Source: Rhodospirillaceae bacterium (GTDB lineage: Bacteria; Pseudomonadota; Alphaproteobacteria; SP197). Taken from it: a stretch of 17,705 nucleotides of DNA. The notes beneath the pieces were generated by a model. It was not told the DNA's origin and ran no database searches. It saw only the letters and a list, made by a program, of their open reading frames with translations. The translations under genes were made by a program, and so were the position numbers. Shown piece by piece: positions 1 through 7,203 of the stretch. Position 1 is the first letter of the stretch. The number at the start of each line of letters is the position of its first letter. The DNA lies in contig JABIUG010000040.1 of NCBI GenBank assembly GCA_018700655.1, positions 1-17,705 on the forward strand, given 5' to 3'.

Positions 1-613
1 GCAGCCAGCCGAGGCTGTACTGGAATCCGACCGAGGCGACCGGTTCACTTGTGTCGTTGACCCCGGTGCCGTGGAGCAAGGCGCTGGTGTAGACCAGCAG
101 GGAGCCGGCCGGCATCACGACCGGAACGAAGTCGCTCTCGGTGGGTTCGCGTTCATGGGTCCAGTGCTGGCTGCCCGGCACGATCGAAAGACCGCCATTG
201 TCCGACGTGAAGGCATCGATCGCCCAGACCGCCTGGATCTGCGTGATCGGACAGGGATGACGGAAGGGATAAAGCCCGACATCACGGTGGACCCGCTGCG
301 GCTCGCAGCCTGGATCAAGCGCAGTCGCACCGGTGAAGTTGAGCTGATAGTGCGCACAGGTCGGCAGCAACAAATGATCGGCCAGCGCCAGGACAAGTGG
401 ATGAAGCGCCAGGGCCTGGGCGGTCTGCGAGCGGCTGAAGAGCGCTCCCAGCCGGCGCGTTCCGCCTTCTGGCGAACCTGATGCCAGCGCCGCCTCGATC
501 TCGGCAGCCGTCTGGACCGTCAGTTCGCGCTCAAGACCTTCGACAACCACATGGCCATGTGCCAGCAACGCCTGCCCCAGCGCATCGGGATCGGCCGGGA
601 CGGAACCTGCCAT
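1..613 (-). CDS. PhyH family Fe(II)/2OG dioxygenase (PhyH-1), partial, altered 2OG site
   Basis: The 3' end runs off the left edge of the window; 204 codons are visible from an ATG at 613. It is the last visible gene of a four-gene minus-strand operon and starts 9 bases after the cupin stop. Seen in the translation: the facial-triad motif HRD (H109, D111) in RVHRDVGLYPF, the distal histidine H181 in LLHGTGVN, and the family block FQYSLGWL at the edge. The paralogues in this window have an arginine 11 residues after the distal histidine, the position known to bind 2-oxoglutarate in PhyH enzymes. Here that residue is V192. The N-terminal region before ALFSRSQTA is also shorter than in the paralogues. 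Iron binding is therefore plausible, while ordinary 2OG use is doubtful. Substrate unknown. Family call firm, activity uncertain. Confidence 0.88.
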   Translation of the reverse strand, partial: MAGSVPADPDALGQALLAHGHVVVEGLERELTVQTAAEIEAALASGSPEGGTRRLGALFSRSQTAQALALHPLVLALADHLLLPTCAHYQLNFTGATALDPGCEPQRVHRDVGLYPFRHPCPITQIQAVWAIDAFTSDNGGLSIVPGSQHWTHEREPTESDFVPVVMPAGSLLVYTSALLHGTGVNDTSEPVASVGFQYSLGWL

Positions 614-622
614 CGCGGCGCC

Positions 623-976
623 CTAGTCGATGCCGTGGAGGTCGCGCCAGTTGACCGGGTGCACGACGATGACCGCCTTGGCGTACTCGGCGCGGTAGAT
701 CATCCAGCTTCCGTTGGGCAGCCAGATGCCGTCGCCGGGCTCCATGTCGAACGTGCCCTCTTTGGTCTCGAGGTTCAGCTTGCCTTCGAGGATGTAGATG
801 TACTCGTCATAAACGACGGTCCATTCCATCTCGCAGTTCTCGAAGGTGCCCACCGAAGCACCGAAGGTCTCGCTCTCGTTCTTGGAAACATCGCGCGCCA
901 CCGTGATCTTGCCCGGCGGCCCGCCGATCTGCTCGAATTCTCGGCTATCTGCCTTGACGTAACGGATGCCGGACAT
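623..976 (-). CDS. Small single-domain cupin, EutQ-like
   Basis: The product has 117 residues. I chose the ATG at 976 because AAGGAG lies 8 bases upstream; the longer upstream reading overlaps the preceding PhyH gene. The core VVYDEYIYILEGKLNL, followed by MEPGDGIWLPNGS, is the double-stranded beta-helix of a cupin and most resembles the EutQ-type branch. The usual two cupin-motif histidines are absent, so metal binding by that motif is not expected; E58 and E64 are candidate polar ligands. There is no signal peptide. It sits between two PhyH genes with gaps of 16 bases upstream and 9 downstream, so it is very likely co-transcribed and perhaps acts on or binds the same metabolite. Specific function unknown. 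Confidence 0.85.
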   Translation of the reverse strand: MSGIRYVKADSREFEQIGGPPGKITVARDVSKNESETFGASVGTFENCEMEWTVVYDEYIYILEGKLNLETKEGTFDMEPGDGIWLPNGSWMIYRAEYAKAVIVVHPVNWRDLHGID

Positions 977-992
977 GGCGTCGTCTCCTTGT

Positions 993-1940
993 TCAGGTTT
1001 CTGTGTTGGGTTGGCGCGACATGGCGGCAACGCACTCGCCTTCCCGCTCTGGCGTGGACACGGCTTCAACATTGCCGACCCGGATGAGTTCAATGTTGGC
1101 GGACCGCGCATCAAGCTCGGCGCGTGACCGCCTGCCCAGCCCGTCATATCCCGGCGCAAAGACGCGGTGGGGGTCGTCGCCGTTGTGGAAGCCCAGATAG
1201 GGCCCGCCATAGTCATAGCCGATCAGCCTGCGCAGACGCTCAGGATAGTCCTTGGCGATTTCGGGCGGATTGGCGAGATACTGGTTCTCCTCCTGGCGCA
1301 GCCAACTCAGGGCGTACTGCAGGGCCAGCCCGGTGCGCATCGTGTTGGAGTGGTTGTCACCGCCGCCATGCCAGGTGCCGCCCAGATAGAGCAGCACGGA
1401 TCCCGAAGGCATGGCCGCATTCACCACTTCATCGGGGAACGGCGCGCGCTCGTGCTCCCACAGATGGCTGCCGGGCACTATCTGGGTGGCGCCATTTTCC
1501 GCCGTGAAATCCGAGAGCGCCCACATCGCCGGCATGATCGTCGGCGGGCAGGGATGGAGAAACGGATAGATCAGGCCGTCACGGTGTAACTGCTGGGCCG
1601 TGGCGCCGGGTTCCAGATGCATGATGCCGGTAAAGTTGAGTTGGTAATTGCTGGCATGGGGAAGCAGCGTGGCGTCACACAGGGCCATGATAACAGGGTG
1701 GATCGCCAGTTCACGGGCGGCAGGCGAACGCGTAAAAATACGGCCCAGCCGTTTGGTGCGCGGCCCCAGGAACTCGTCATAACCAAACGGTGCGGCCTCG
1801 ATATCGCCTGCCAGTTCGGCCCGGACCTTCGCAGCCTGATCGACCGCCAACCCCTCGATAATGAGATAACCCTGCTCCATCAGCGCGGCATGGAGCCGTT
1901 CGGATGACGTGTCGGGAGTGTGGATGTCGAGGGTGGGCAT
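993..1940 (-). CDS. PhyH family Fe(II)/2OG dioxygenase (PhyH-2)
   Basis: A complete protein of 315 residues, normal for bacterial PhyH proteins. Members of the family use Fe(II), O2 and 2-oxoglutarate to hydroxylate or oxidatively cleave small substrates in the cytoplasm. Seen here: the HRD motif (H119, D121) in QQLHRDGLIYPF, the distal histidine H191 in TWHGGG, and R202 eleven residues later as the 2OG-binding arginine. VPGSHLWEHER and LSWLRQEENQY are further blocks shared with its neighbours. The ATG at 1938-1940 begins 13 bases after the stop of PhyH-3, and the cupin follows 16 bases after its own stop, so it is an internal operon gene. All catalytic residues are present. The substrate cannot be read from the sequence. 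Confidence 0.93.
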   Translation of the reverse strand: MPTLDIHTPDTSSERLHAALMEQGYLIIEGLAVDQAAKVRAELAGDIEAAPFGYDEFLGPRTKRLGRIFTRSPAARELAIHPVIMALCDATLLPHASNYQLNFTGIMHLEPGATAQQLHRDGLIYPFLHPCPPTIMPAMWALSDFTAENGATQIVPGSHLWEHERAPFPDEVVNAAMPSGSVLLYLGGTWHGGGDNHSNTMRTGLALQYALSWLRQEENQYLANPPEIAKDYPERLRRLIGYDYGGPYLGFHNGDDPHRVFAPGYDGLGRRSRAELDARSANIELIRVGNVEAVSTPEREGECVAAMSRQPNTET

Positions 1941-1953
1941 CGGTCTTGGTGTC

Positions 1954-2898
1954 TCAGTTCATGTCCGCGACGGTGTTGTATCTGTTGCCTTCATCAATCT
2001 CCGACTCCGGCGGTGTCGGCACAGCTTCGATGTCGCCCCAGCGAAAGCGCTGCAGTTTCGACGCGGCATCGTTCAGTTCGGGATAGCTGTGGCAACGACC
2101 GCTCAGCGGGGTGTCTTCGATCAGACGGTGGGGATCATCGCCGTGGACGAAGCCGTTGAAGGGGCCGCCAAATTCGTAACCGCACAACCGTGCCAGCCGG
2201 TCGGGCAGGGTCCTGGCGAGTTCGGGGGGCACCGCGAGATGGAGGTTCTCTTCCTGGCGCAACCAGCCCAGGCTGTACTGCACGGAAATTCCTGTGCGTT
2301 TGGTGTTCGAGATATTGGCGCCGCCGCCGTGAACCACACCACCCAGATAGATCAGGATCGAACCCGCCGGCATCTCGGCATAGAGGATTTCGTCCGGGCG
2401 CGCCTTGCGACCATGTTCCCACCGATGACTGCCGGGCACGACCTGGGTCCCGCCATTTGCCTTGGTGAAATCCGTCCCGGCCCACATGGTCGCCAGGATC
2501 GTCGTCGGGCTGGGGTGGCGGAAGGGGTACATGTCTGCGTCGCGGTGGACTTCCTGGGCCTCCACGCCGGGTTCCAGATGCATGATGCCGGTGTAGTTCA
2601 CCTGGTAGTTCACGCAGTTGGGCCGGAGGAAACGGTCACACAATGCCATCACGGTGTCGTCGATGATGAGTTGATGTGCCGCGTCGGACTTGCCGACCAG
2701 ACCCTCGACATTCTTGGCAAACTCGCCGTGGAAGTTGCCGGGCCCGAACGGCGCGCCCTCGATATGGGTTTCGAGTTCGTCCCTGGCGCGCGCAACGAGA
2801 TCGGTCGCCAGGTTCTCGATGACGACGCAGCCGTCTGCCTCGACAATCGCTTCAATCGCATCGATCGGGGTATCGGCATCAACCCGTTGCAACGCCAT
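1954..2898 (-). CDS. PhyH family Fe(II)/2OG dioxygenase (PhyH-3), first gene of operon
   Basis: A complete protein of 314 residues. The ATG at 2896-2898 has AGGGAGA a few bases upstream. Active-site residues are all visible: H118 and D120 in QEVHRDADMYPF, H190 in VVHGGGAN, and R201 at the +11 position. Its C-terminus (RWGDIEAVPTPPE) matches that of PhyH-2 (RVGNVEAVSTPER), so these two are the closest pair in the array. It is the promoter-proximal gene of the operon PhyH-3, PhyH-2, cupin, PhyH-1 and diverges from the homocysteine S-methyltransferase family gene across about 105 bases. The family call is secure; the substrate is unknown. Confidence 0.93.
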   Translation of the reverse strand: MALQRVDADTPIDAIEAIVEADGCVVIENLATDLVARARDELETHIEGAPFGPGNFHGEFAKNVEGLVGKSDAAHQLIIDDTVMALCDRFLRPNCVNYQVNYTGIMHLEPGVEAQEVHRDADMYPFRHPSPTTILATMWAGTDFTKANGGTQVVPGSHRWEHGRKARPDEILYAEMPAGSILIYLGGVVHGGGANISNTKRTGISVQYSLGWLRQEENLHLAVPPELARTLPDRLARLCGYEFGGPFNGFVHGDDPHRLIEDTPLSGRCHSYPELNDAASKLQRFRWGDIEAVPTPPESEIDEGNRYNTVADMN

Positions 2899-3003
2899 GT
2901 CGCAGTCTCCCTGTTGGAACCTGCCTTATTCTATGATAGGTCCGGTCCCGCACGCCATGGGACATCTTCATTCCCGCGGAACATGGCCCTATGATGCGTC
3001 TGG
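2899..3003. promoter_or_regulatory. Divergent intergenic region, probable promoters
   Basis: About 105 bases separate two divergent start regions, so promoters in both directions are expected here. A more AT-rich patch near 2926-2940 contains TATGAT, a possible -10 element on the plus strand, and TATCAT on the minus strand. I could not pair either with a convincing -35 box at normal spacing. No clear operator dyad was seen. Confidence 0.35.
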
Positions 3004-3993
3004 TTGTTCTTGGGGAGCAAGACGATAATTCTGCAAGATAAGCTTGATGCGGGCGACGTCATTGTGCTGGACGGGGCGACCGGCACCGAGATTGCCCGCA
3101 TGGGCGGCATGATGAACGATGCCGCCTGGTGCGCCGTCGCCAACAAGACCCATCCAGATATCGTGCGTGGCGTGCATGAGGAATATATCCGTGCCGGTGC
3201 CGATGTCGTCATCGCCAACACCTTCGCGACCTGCCGCCATGTTCTGGCCAAGGCAGGCCTTGCCGACGAGACCGTGGCGATCAACAAACGCGCGGTCGAG
3301 CTGGCACGTCAGGCGCGCGACAATGTCGCTGCCAGCAGGCCAGTGGCCGTGGCCGGCTCCATGTCGAACATGGCTGCCTGGATCGATGGCACGGTGAGCC
3401 CCGATCCTGCATTTTTCCCCACACTCGAACAGGAAGCTGCCAACCAGCGCGAGATGGCCGATGCCCTGGCCGAAGCCGGCGCCGATTTTCTGATTCTCGA
3501 AATGATGAGCAAGCTTGACCGCGCGACGCTCTGCATGGAAGCCGCCGTTGCAACCGGCCTGCCGGTCTGGGTCGGGATCAGCTGCAGCCAGTTGCCCGAC
3601 GGCACGATGATCGGCTGGGACATGACCGTGGAGGAAAAGGGCAGGCTCGCGCCGGATCACAAAGGCAGCCAGGCACTGCCGCTGGAAGAACTCATCGATA
3701 CGCTCAAGGCGATCGGCGGCGATGTCTTCGGCATCATGCACAGCTCGATCGAGGCGACCACGCCCGGCCTCGAAGTGTTGTTTGACCGATGGGACGGCCC
3801 GGTGATGGCCTATCCCGAAACCATCCATCACAACGCCCAGACCGTGCCCGTGAAGGATTTCGCCGGCGCCTGCCGCGGCTGGGTCGACTCCGGCGTCCAG
3901 ATCATCGGCGGTTGCTGCGGCACGACCATCGAACACATCCGCGCCATGGTCGATGAGTTGCCTGCAGAGGTCGGGCCACGCAAGGCGGCTTGA
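3004..3993 (+). CDS. Homocysteine S-methyltransferase family protein
   Basis: About 329 residues, the usual size for a stand-alone PF02574 protein. Such enzymes move a methyl group from donors such as S-methylmethionine or betaines to homocysteine, using zinc held by three cysteines. These are visible: C194 in GISCSQ and C304-C305 in IIGGCCGTT. The N-terminal VLDGATGTEIARMGG is the typical first strand of the TIM barrel. The start is uncertain. No in-frame ATG exists upstream, because a TGA at 2992 closes the frame. TTG at 3004 has no Shine-Dalgarno, while GGGGAG at 3012-3017 would favour a non-ATG start near 3028. The methyl donor and the link to the divergent PhyH operon are unknown. Confidence 0.88.
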   Translation: MFLGSKTIILQDKLDAGDVIVLDGATGTEIARMGGMMNDAAWCAVANKTHPDIVRGVHEEYIRAGADVVIANTFATCRHVLAKAGLADETVAINKRAVELARQARDNVAASRPVAVAGSMSNMAAWIDGTVSPDPAFFPTLEQEAANQREMADALAEAGADFLILEMMSKLDRATLCMEAAVATGLPVWVGISCSQLPDGTMIGWDMTVEEKGRLAPDHKGSQALPLEELIDTLKAIGGDVFGIMHSSIEATTPGLEVLFDRWDGPVMAYPETIHHNAQTVPVKDFAGACRGWVDSGVQIIGGCCGTTIEHIRAMVDELPAEVGPRKAA

Positions 3994-4010
3994 GGATTGT
4001 TTTATCCTAA

Positions 4011-4095
4011 GGCGCGAAAGCCAGGCGTGCGGAGCACGCGCCCGGCGATTGAGGGAACATCAAACAAAAAACGGAGTGAGTTCCGGCGCCTGAGG
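4011..4095. repeat. Two copies of the CCTCAGGCGCCGG-end repeat family
   Basis: Bases 4011-4058 are an inverted copy of 16182-16229, with 44 of 48 positions identical by eye. After a short AC-rich spacer, 4071-4095 matches the right end of the same element (16381-16405) at 22 of 25 positions. The two pieces point the same way here, so this is not a simple internal deletion of the 220-base copy. The repeat lies just 3' of the methyltransferase gene. A small hairpin (AGGAT/ATCCT) at about 3994-4009 lies between the gene and the repeat. Confidence 0.8.
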
Positions 4096-4115
4096 TTAAA
4101 CAAACAAAACCTCAG
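4090..4115. terminator. Hairpin between convergent genes, possible terminator
   Basis: CTGAGGTT (4090-4097) pairs perfectly with AACCTCAG (4108-4115) across an A/C-rich loop that contains AAACAAAC. The right arm overlaps the stop codon of PhyH-4. It sits between the convergent methyltransferase gene and PhyH-4 and could end either transcript. There is no long T-run directly after it, so an intrinsic terminator is only a possibility. Confidence 0.4.
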
Positions 4116-5050
4116 CCCTTGCCCTGAACCAGGTCGGCGTCGAGCGAAACGCGCGGGCGTTCGAGAGGTTCATAGTCGGTCACCCTGAGGCGGTTGGCTG
4201 CGCGGTCGCGCTCCAGCAACCATGGCGGGCCGAGATCGCCGGGGCCGTCGCCCGCGGTGCCGTTCAGCACGTCGTTGGGATGTTTGTGGTCAACAAATCC
4301 CAGGTTCACGGTGGCCAGGTCGTAACCCATCAATTCCTGAAGTTCCCTGGGAAATGTCCGGGCCAGTTCCGGCGGGCAGGCCATGTACTGGTTCTCCTCC
4401 TGGCGCAGCCAGCCCAGTGCATACTGCAGGGCACAGCCTGTTCGCGGGCCGTTCGAGCGGTTGGCACCGCCGGCATGGAAGACGCTGCCGTTGTAGAGCA
4501 GCATCGAACCGGCCGGCATGACGGCCTGGACGACGTCGCCCTCTTGTGGCACGCGGCCCTCTTCCCAGAGGTGGCTGCCCGGCACCAGCCAGGTCGCGCC
4601 GTTCTCCTTCGTGAAATCGTTCACCGCCCACATGGTCGCGCAGATCGTCGGCGGCGACGGGTTCTGGAACGGCTAAAGCGCGGCATCACGGTGCACGACC
4701 TGTGCTTCTTCGCCAGGCAGCAGATGCATGACGCCGGTGTAGTTGAGCTGGAAGCGGGCGCAGAAGGCGCCCAGCACGGACTCGACCAGTTCGAGCAGAA
4801 GTGGATGGAGCACCATCGCACGGGTTTCTTCACAGCGCGCCAGAAGACAACCGAAACGCACCGTCCTGGCACCCATGAACGCTTCATGACTGCCCGGTGT
4901 CATCGCGATCCGGGGCTCCAGTTCGGCCCGCAACCGCGCCAGACCACTTGCATCGAGCATGTCATGGATGATCGCGTAACCCTGCACCTGGATCGATGCG
5001 GCAATGTCCTTTACGGCGGCGGAGGCCGGGAACGTGTTGAGTTCAGGCAT
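4112..5050 (-). pseudogene. PhyH family dioxygenase (PhyH-4) interrupted by one in-frame TAG
   Basis: A full-length PhyH frame of 312 sense-or-amber codons is intact from the ATG at 5050 to the TGA at 4112, apart from codon 126, which is TAG (4673-4675). The frame on both sides is the same, so one base substitution is enough. The stop follows the iron motif HRD (H120, D122), in HRDAAL-stop-PFQNP; every paralogue here has tyrosine at that position (HRDxxxYPF), so TAT or TAC became TAG. Downstream, the distal histidine (H192 of the restored frame) and R203 are still present. A fragment from the ATG at 4633 could be made but would lack HRD. GAGG lies 9 bases before the start. Alternatives to a dead gene are a sequencing or assembly error, or suppression. 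A recent inactivation is the simplest reading. Confidence 0.85.
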
Positions 5051-5067
5051 GGTCGGATCCTCTGATA

Positions 5068-5232
5068 CTAGGGACGGTCGAACGGCGCAAGAAGCTCATG
5101 ACGGGCGCGGCCGACCGCTTTGGTGCTGTCGACATGAAGCCGGTTGATTGCGTTGTCGGCGGCCATCAGTTCGGGCGCACCGATCGGGCGCGGACCCGCC
5201 TTAGGCGGACCGTCCAGAACATCACGGGGATG
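5068..5232 (-). pseudogene. C-terminal remnant of another PhyH gene (PhyH-5)
   Basis: Only about 54 codons of a PhyH C-terminus remain, ending in TAG at 5068. The segment HPRDVLDGPP, then IGAPELMAADNAINRLHV, aligns with HPNDVLNGTA and LGPPWLLERDRAANRLRV of PhyH-4. The stop lies 17 bases before the PhyH-4 start, which is normal operon spacing, so it was probably the upstream partner gene. PhyH similarity ends near 5230. Beyond that the same strand is antisense to a serine hydrolase fragment. The open frame continues to about 5358 by chance. It cannot encode a working enzyme, as no iron or 2OG ligands remain. Confidence 0.75.
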
Positions 5233-6019
5233 TCGACTGGCCTTCGATCGACGGCCGCGAGCTGCAGCTGATCGACCTGGCCACTCACAGCGGCGGCTTG
5301 CCCCGCGAGATCGACCACCCACAGGGGCCACCCGAGGACCCGTTCCTCTACAAGACACTGGAAGCCTACAAGGCGAACCTTGATGCGGGCCCGCTGATGT
5401 TCAAGCCGGGCACCGGGATCTCATATTCCAATTTCGGCTTCGACCTTCTGGCCCAGGCACTGTCCGGTGCGGCCGGCCTTATGAAGAACTCCTGCTCGAA
5501 CGGGTACTTGAACCCGCTGACATGACCTCGACCGGCTTCGAGCTCACACCCGAGCAAAAAGAACGCGCCATGCAGGGCCATTTCATCGACGGATCGGCGA
5601 TGCCCCATGTTCCCACCGGCAGGGTGGTCGTGGGTTCCAGCGGCCTCTACACCACGGCCAACGATATGCTGGCCTGGTTCACCTGGCACATGAACCAAAA
5701 CGATCAGGTTGGCGCCGAGACCCGTCTGATCGATCACGCGACCGATCTGCGGCGCGACGCCATGGACGTCGTGTTCGGCATGAATGAGCCCGGTTTCATG
5801 GACGGCATGGCCCTGGGCTGGGTCGTGATGGATGCCGAGGAAAGCCGCCGCATGATCCTGCAGAAGGCCGGAGGCATGCAGGGCATGCTGGTCTATCTCA
5901 CCTTCGCACCGGCCCATAACATCGGCGTCTATGTCGCAATCAACGAGTACGACTTCAACGCGGGACCGGCGGTGAACATTGCAGCCAACGAGTTGATCGG
6001 AATGTTGACCGCGCAGTAA
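5229..6019 (+). pseudogene. Class C beta-lactamase-like serine hydrolase, 5'-truncated and frameshifted
   Basis: The plus strand encodes the middle and C-terminal part of a beta-lactamase/penicillin-binding-type hydrolase (CubicO-like). Recognisable blocks are LIDLATHSGGLPREID, PGTGISYSNFGFDLLAQ with the YxN catalytic motif, and later GGMQGMLVYL. The N-terminal half with the SxxK nucleophile is missing; similarity begins at about 5229, where the PhyH remnant of the opposite strand stops. A second lesion lies near 5476-5480. The frame reading ALSGAAG must shift back by one base to continue as PYEELLLERVLEPADMTSTGFEL, consistent with a one-base deletion. After that the frame is open to the TAA at 6017-6019. 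It is non-functional as drawn. Confidence 0.82.
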
Positions 6020-6060
6020 CGCGCACCACGCCGCGACAGCGCATCAAAGCAGATCGCGCC

Positions 6061-6975
6061 CTAGTCGGTCGGCAGAACGCCGGGCGGCGGCGGCACCGCT
6101 TCGACCTTGAGCCAATGGACCCGCTCGCGATACGCCTTCTCGAGTGCGGGATCGCTGCGGTAGCCCGGCTCATCGCCGGGCTCCTCCAGCAGAACATGGG
6201 GGTTCTGGCCGTTCACCGCACCCATGAACGGCGCGCCGAAGTCATAGCCGATCAGGCGCTGCAGGGCTTCGGGCAGTTCGCTGGCCTTTTCGACCGGCAG
6301 GGTCAGGAACTGGTTTTCCTGCTGGCGCAACCAGCCAAGCGAGAAGTTGAGCGCCACCGCGGTGCGCGGCTGGTCGGTCGTGTTGGCGCCAGCGCCATGG
6401 ATGATGTTGTGGCCATAGATGATCGCCGAGCCCGCCGGCATCTCGGCTGCCACGATTTCATTTGCCGTGGGCTGGCGCTCCTCCTCCCAGAGATGGCTGC
6501 CCGGCACAATCCGCGTTGCGCCGTTTCCGGCGGTAAAATCGGTCACCGCCCAGAGCGAACCCTGTTGCGTGACCGGTCCGGGATTGCGGAAGGGATAAAA
6601 GAAAGCGTCGCGGTGCAGCGCCTGTGCGGTCTCGCCCGGCAACAGGTGCATCGTCCCGGTATAGGTGACGTGATAACGCGCGCACCATGGCAGCAGGATG
6701 TGGTCGGCGGCACCGGTGAGGACCGGGTGCAGGACCATCTTGCGCGTCGTCGGCGCACGCATGAAGAGGTTGTTGAAGCGTTTCGTTCTGGCGCCCAGGA
6801 ATGTGGTCTCGCCGGCCTTCTGCGCGGCAAATTGCGGTTCCAACTCGGCCCGCAGGCAGCAAAGGTCCCCCCCATCGATCATGTTCTCGACGATGGCGTA
6901 ACCATGTTCATCAATCGCCCTGCCGACCTCTTCCCCGTCCGTCGACCGGGCATCGAACCGCGCCAGCTCCACCAT
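6061..6975 (-). CDS. PhyH family Fe(II)/2OG dioxygenase (PhyH-6)
   Basis: A complete protein of 304 residues, ATG at 6975 with GGAG about 7 bases upstream, ending in TAG. Its triad is intact: H121 and D123 in QALHRDAFFYPF, H193 in NIIHGAGAN, with R204 at +11 for 2-oxoglutarate. Blocks VPGSHLWEEER and LGWLRQQENQF match the other family members. Its N-terminal GARTKRFNNLF resembles GARTVRFGCLL of PhyH-4, which suggests that these two are closer to each other than to PhyH-2 and PhyH-3. Downstream lies the broken hydrolase/PhyH region; upstream is the divergent crotonase gene. It is probably transcribed alone from the 6976-7203 region. Substrate unknown. Confidence 0.93.
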   Translation of the reverse strand: MVELARFDARSTDGEEVGRAIDEHGYAIVENMIDGGDLCCLRAELEPQFAAQKAGETTFLGARTKRFNNLFMRAPTTRKMVLHPVLTGAADHILLPWCARYHVTYTGTMHLLPGETAQALHRDAFFYPFRNPGPVTQQGSLWAVTDFTAGNGATRIVPGSHLWEEERQPTANEIVAAEMPAGSAIIYGHNIIHGAGANTTDQPRTAVALNFSLGWLRQQENQFLTLPVEKASELPEALQRLIGYDFGAPFMGAVNGQNPHVLLEEPGDEPGYRSDPALEKAYRERVHWLKVEAVPPPPGVLPTD

Positions 6976-7083
6976 GCAAACACTCCGGAAAAACCGCTGC
7001 GATCCTAGAACCTATTCGACGGCTATGCACAGATGGATCGCTGGGCCTATGGTGTCGGCAACGGCGGCTCGGCCCCAACCTCA

Positions 7084-7188
7084 GTGTCATCCCGGCCGAG
7101 CGAAGCAAGAGCCGGGACCCAGACAGGCTGGCGCCTGCCGCTCGAGGTCCCGGATCGGCGGTCCGATGGACCTTGTCCGGGATGACAC
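7084..7188. repeat. 105-base intergenic element with perfect 12-base inverted ends
   Basis: GTGTCATCCCGG (7084-7095) and CCGGGATGACAC (7177-7188) are exact inverse copies. Inside are further GC-rich partial dyads such as GGGACC and GGTCCC. The element occupies much of the divergent region between PhyH-6 and the crotonase gene. Repeats with ends of this style are common in alphaproteobacterial genomes, so this is likely a dispersed non-coding palindromic element, or a small non-autonomous element. No transposase is present. Confidence 0.7.
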
Positions 7189-7203
7189 GTTTTGGGTGTG
7201 ACC

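Noticed and set aside
1909..2994. A 361-codon plus-strand frame
   Set aside because: It is antisense to PhyH-3, whose catalytic residues are all present. Judged a shadow frame.
2989..3936. A 315-codon minus-strand frame opposite the methyltransferase gene
   Set aside because: The plus strand encodes the zinc cysteines and barrel motifs of PF02574. The minus-strand product has no recognisable features.
4633..4633. Internal ATG of PhyH-4 as a genuine start of a 173-residue protein
   Set aside because: No Shine-Dalgarno precedes it, and the product would lack the HRD iron motif. The frame continues upstream through the amber codon into clear PhyH sequence.
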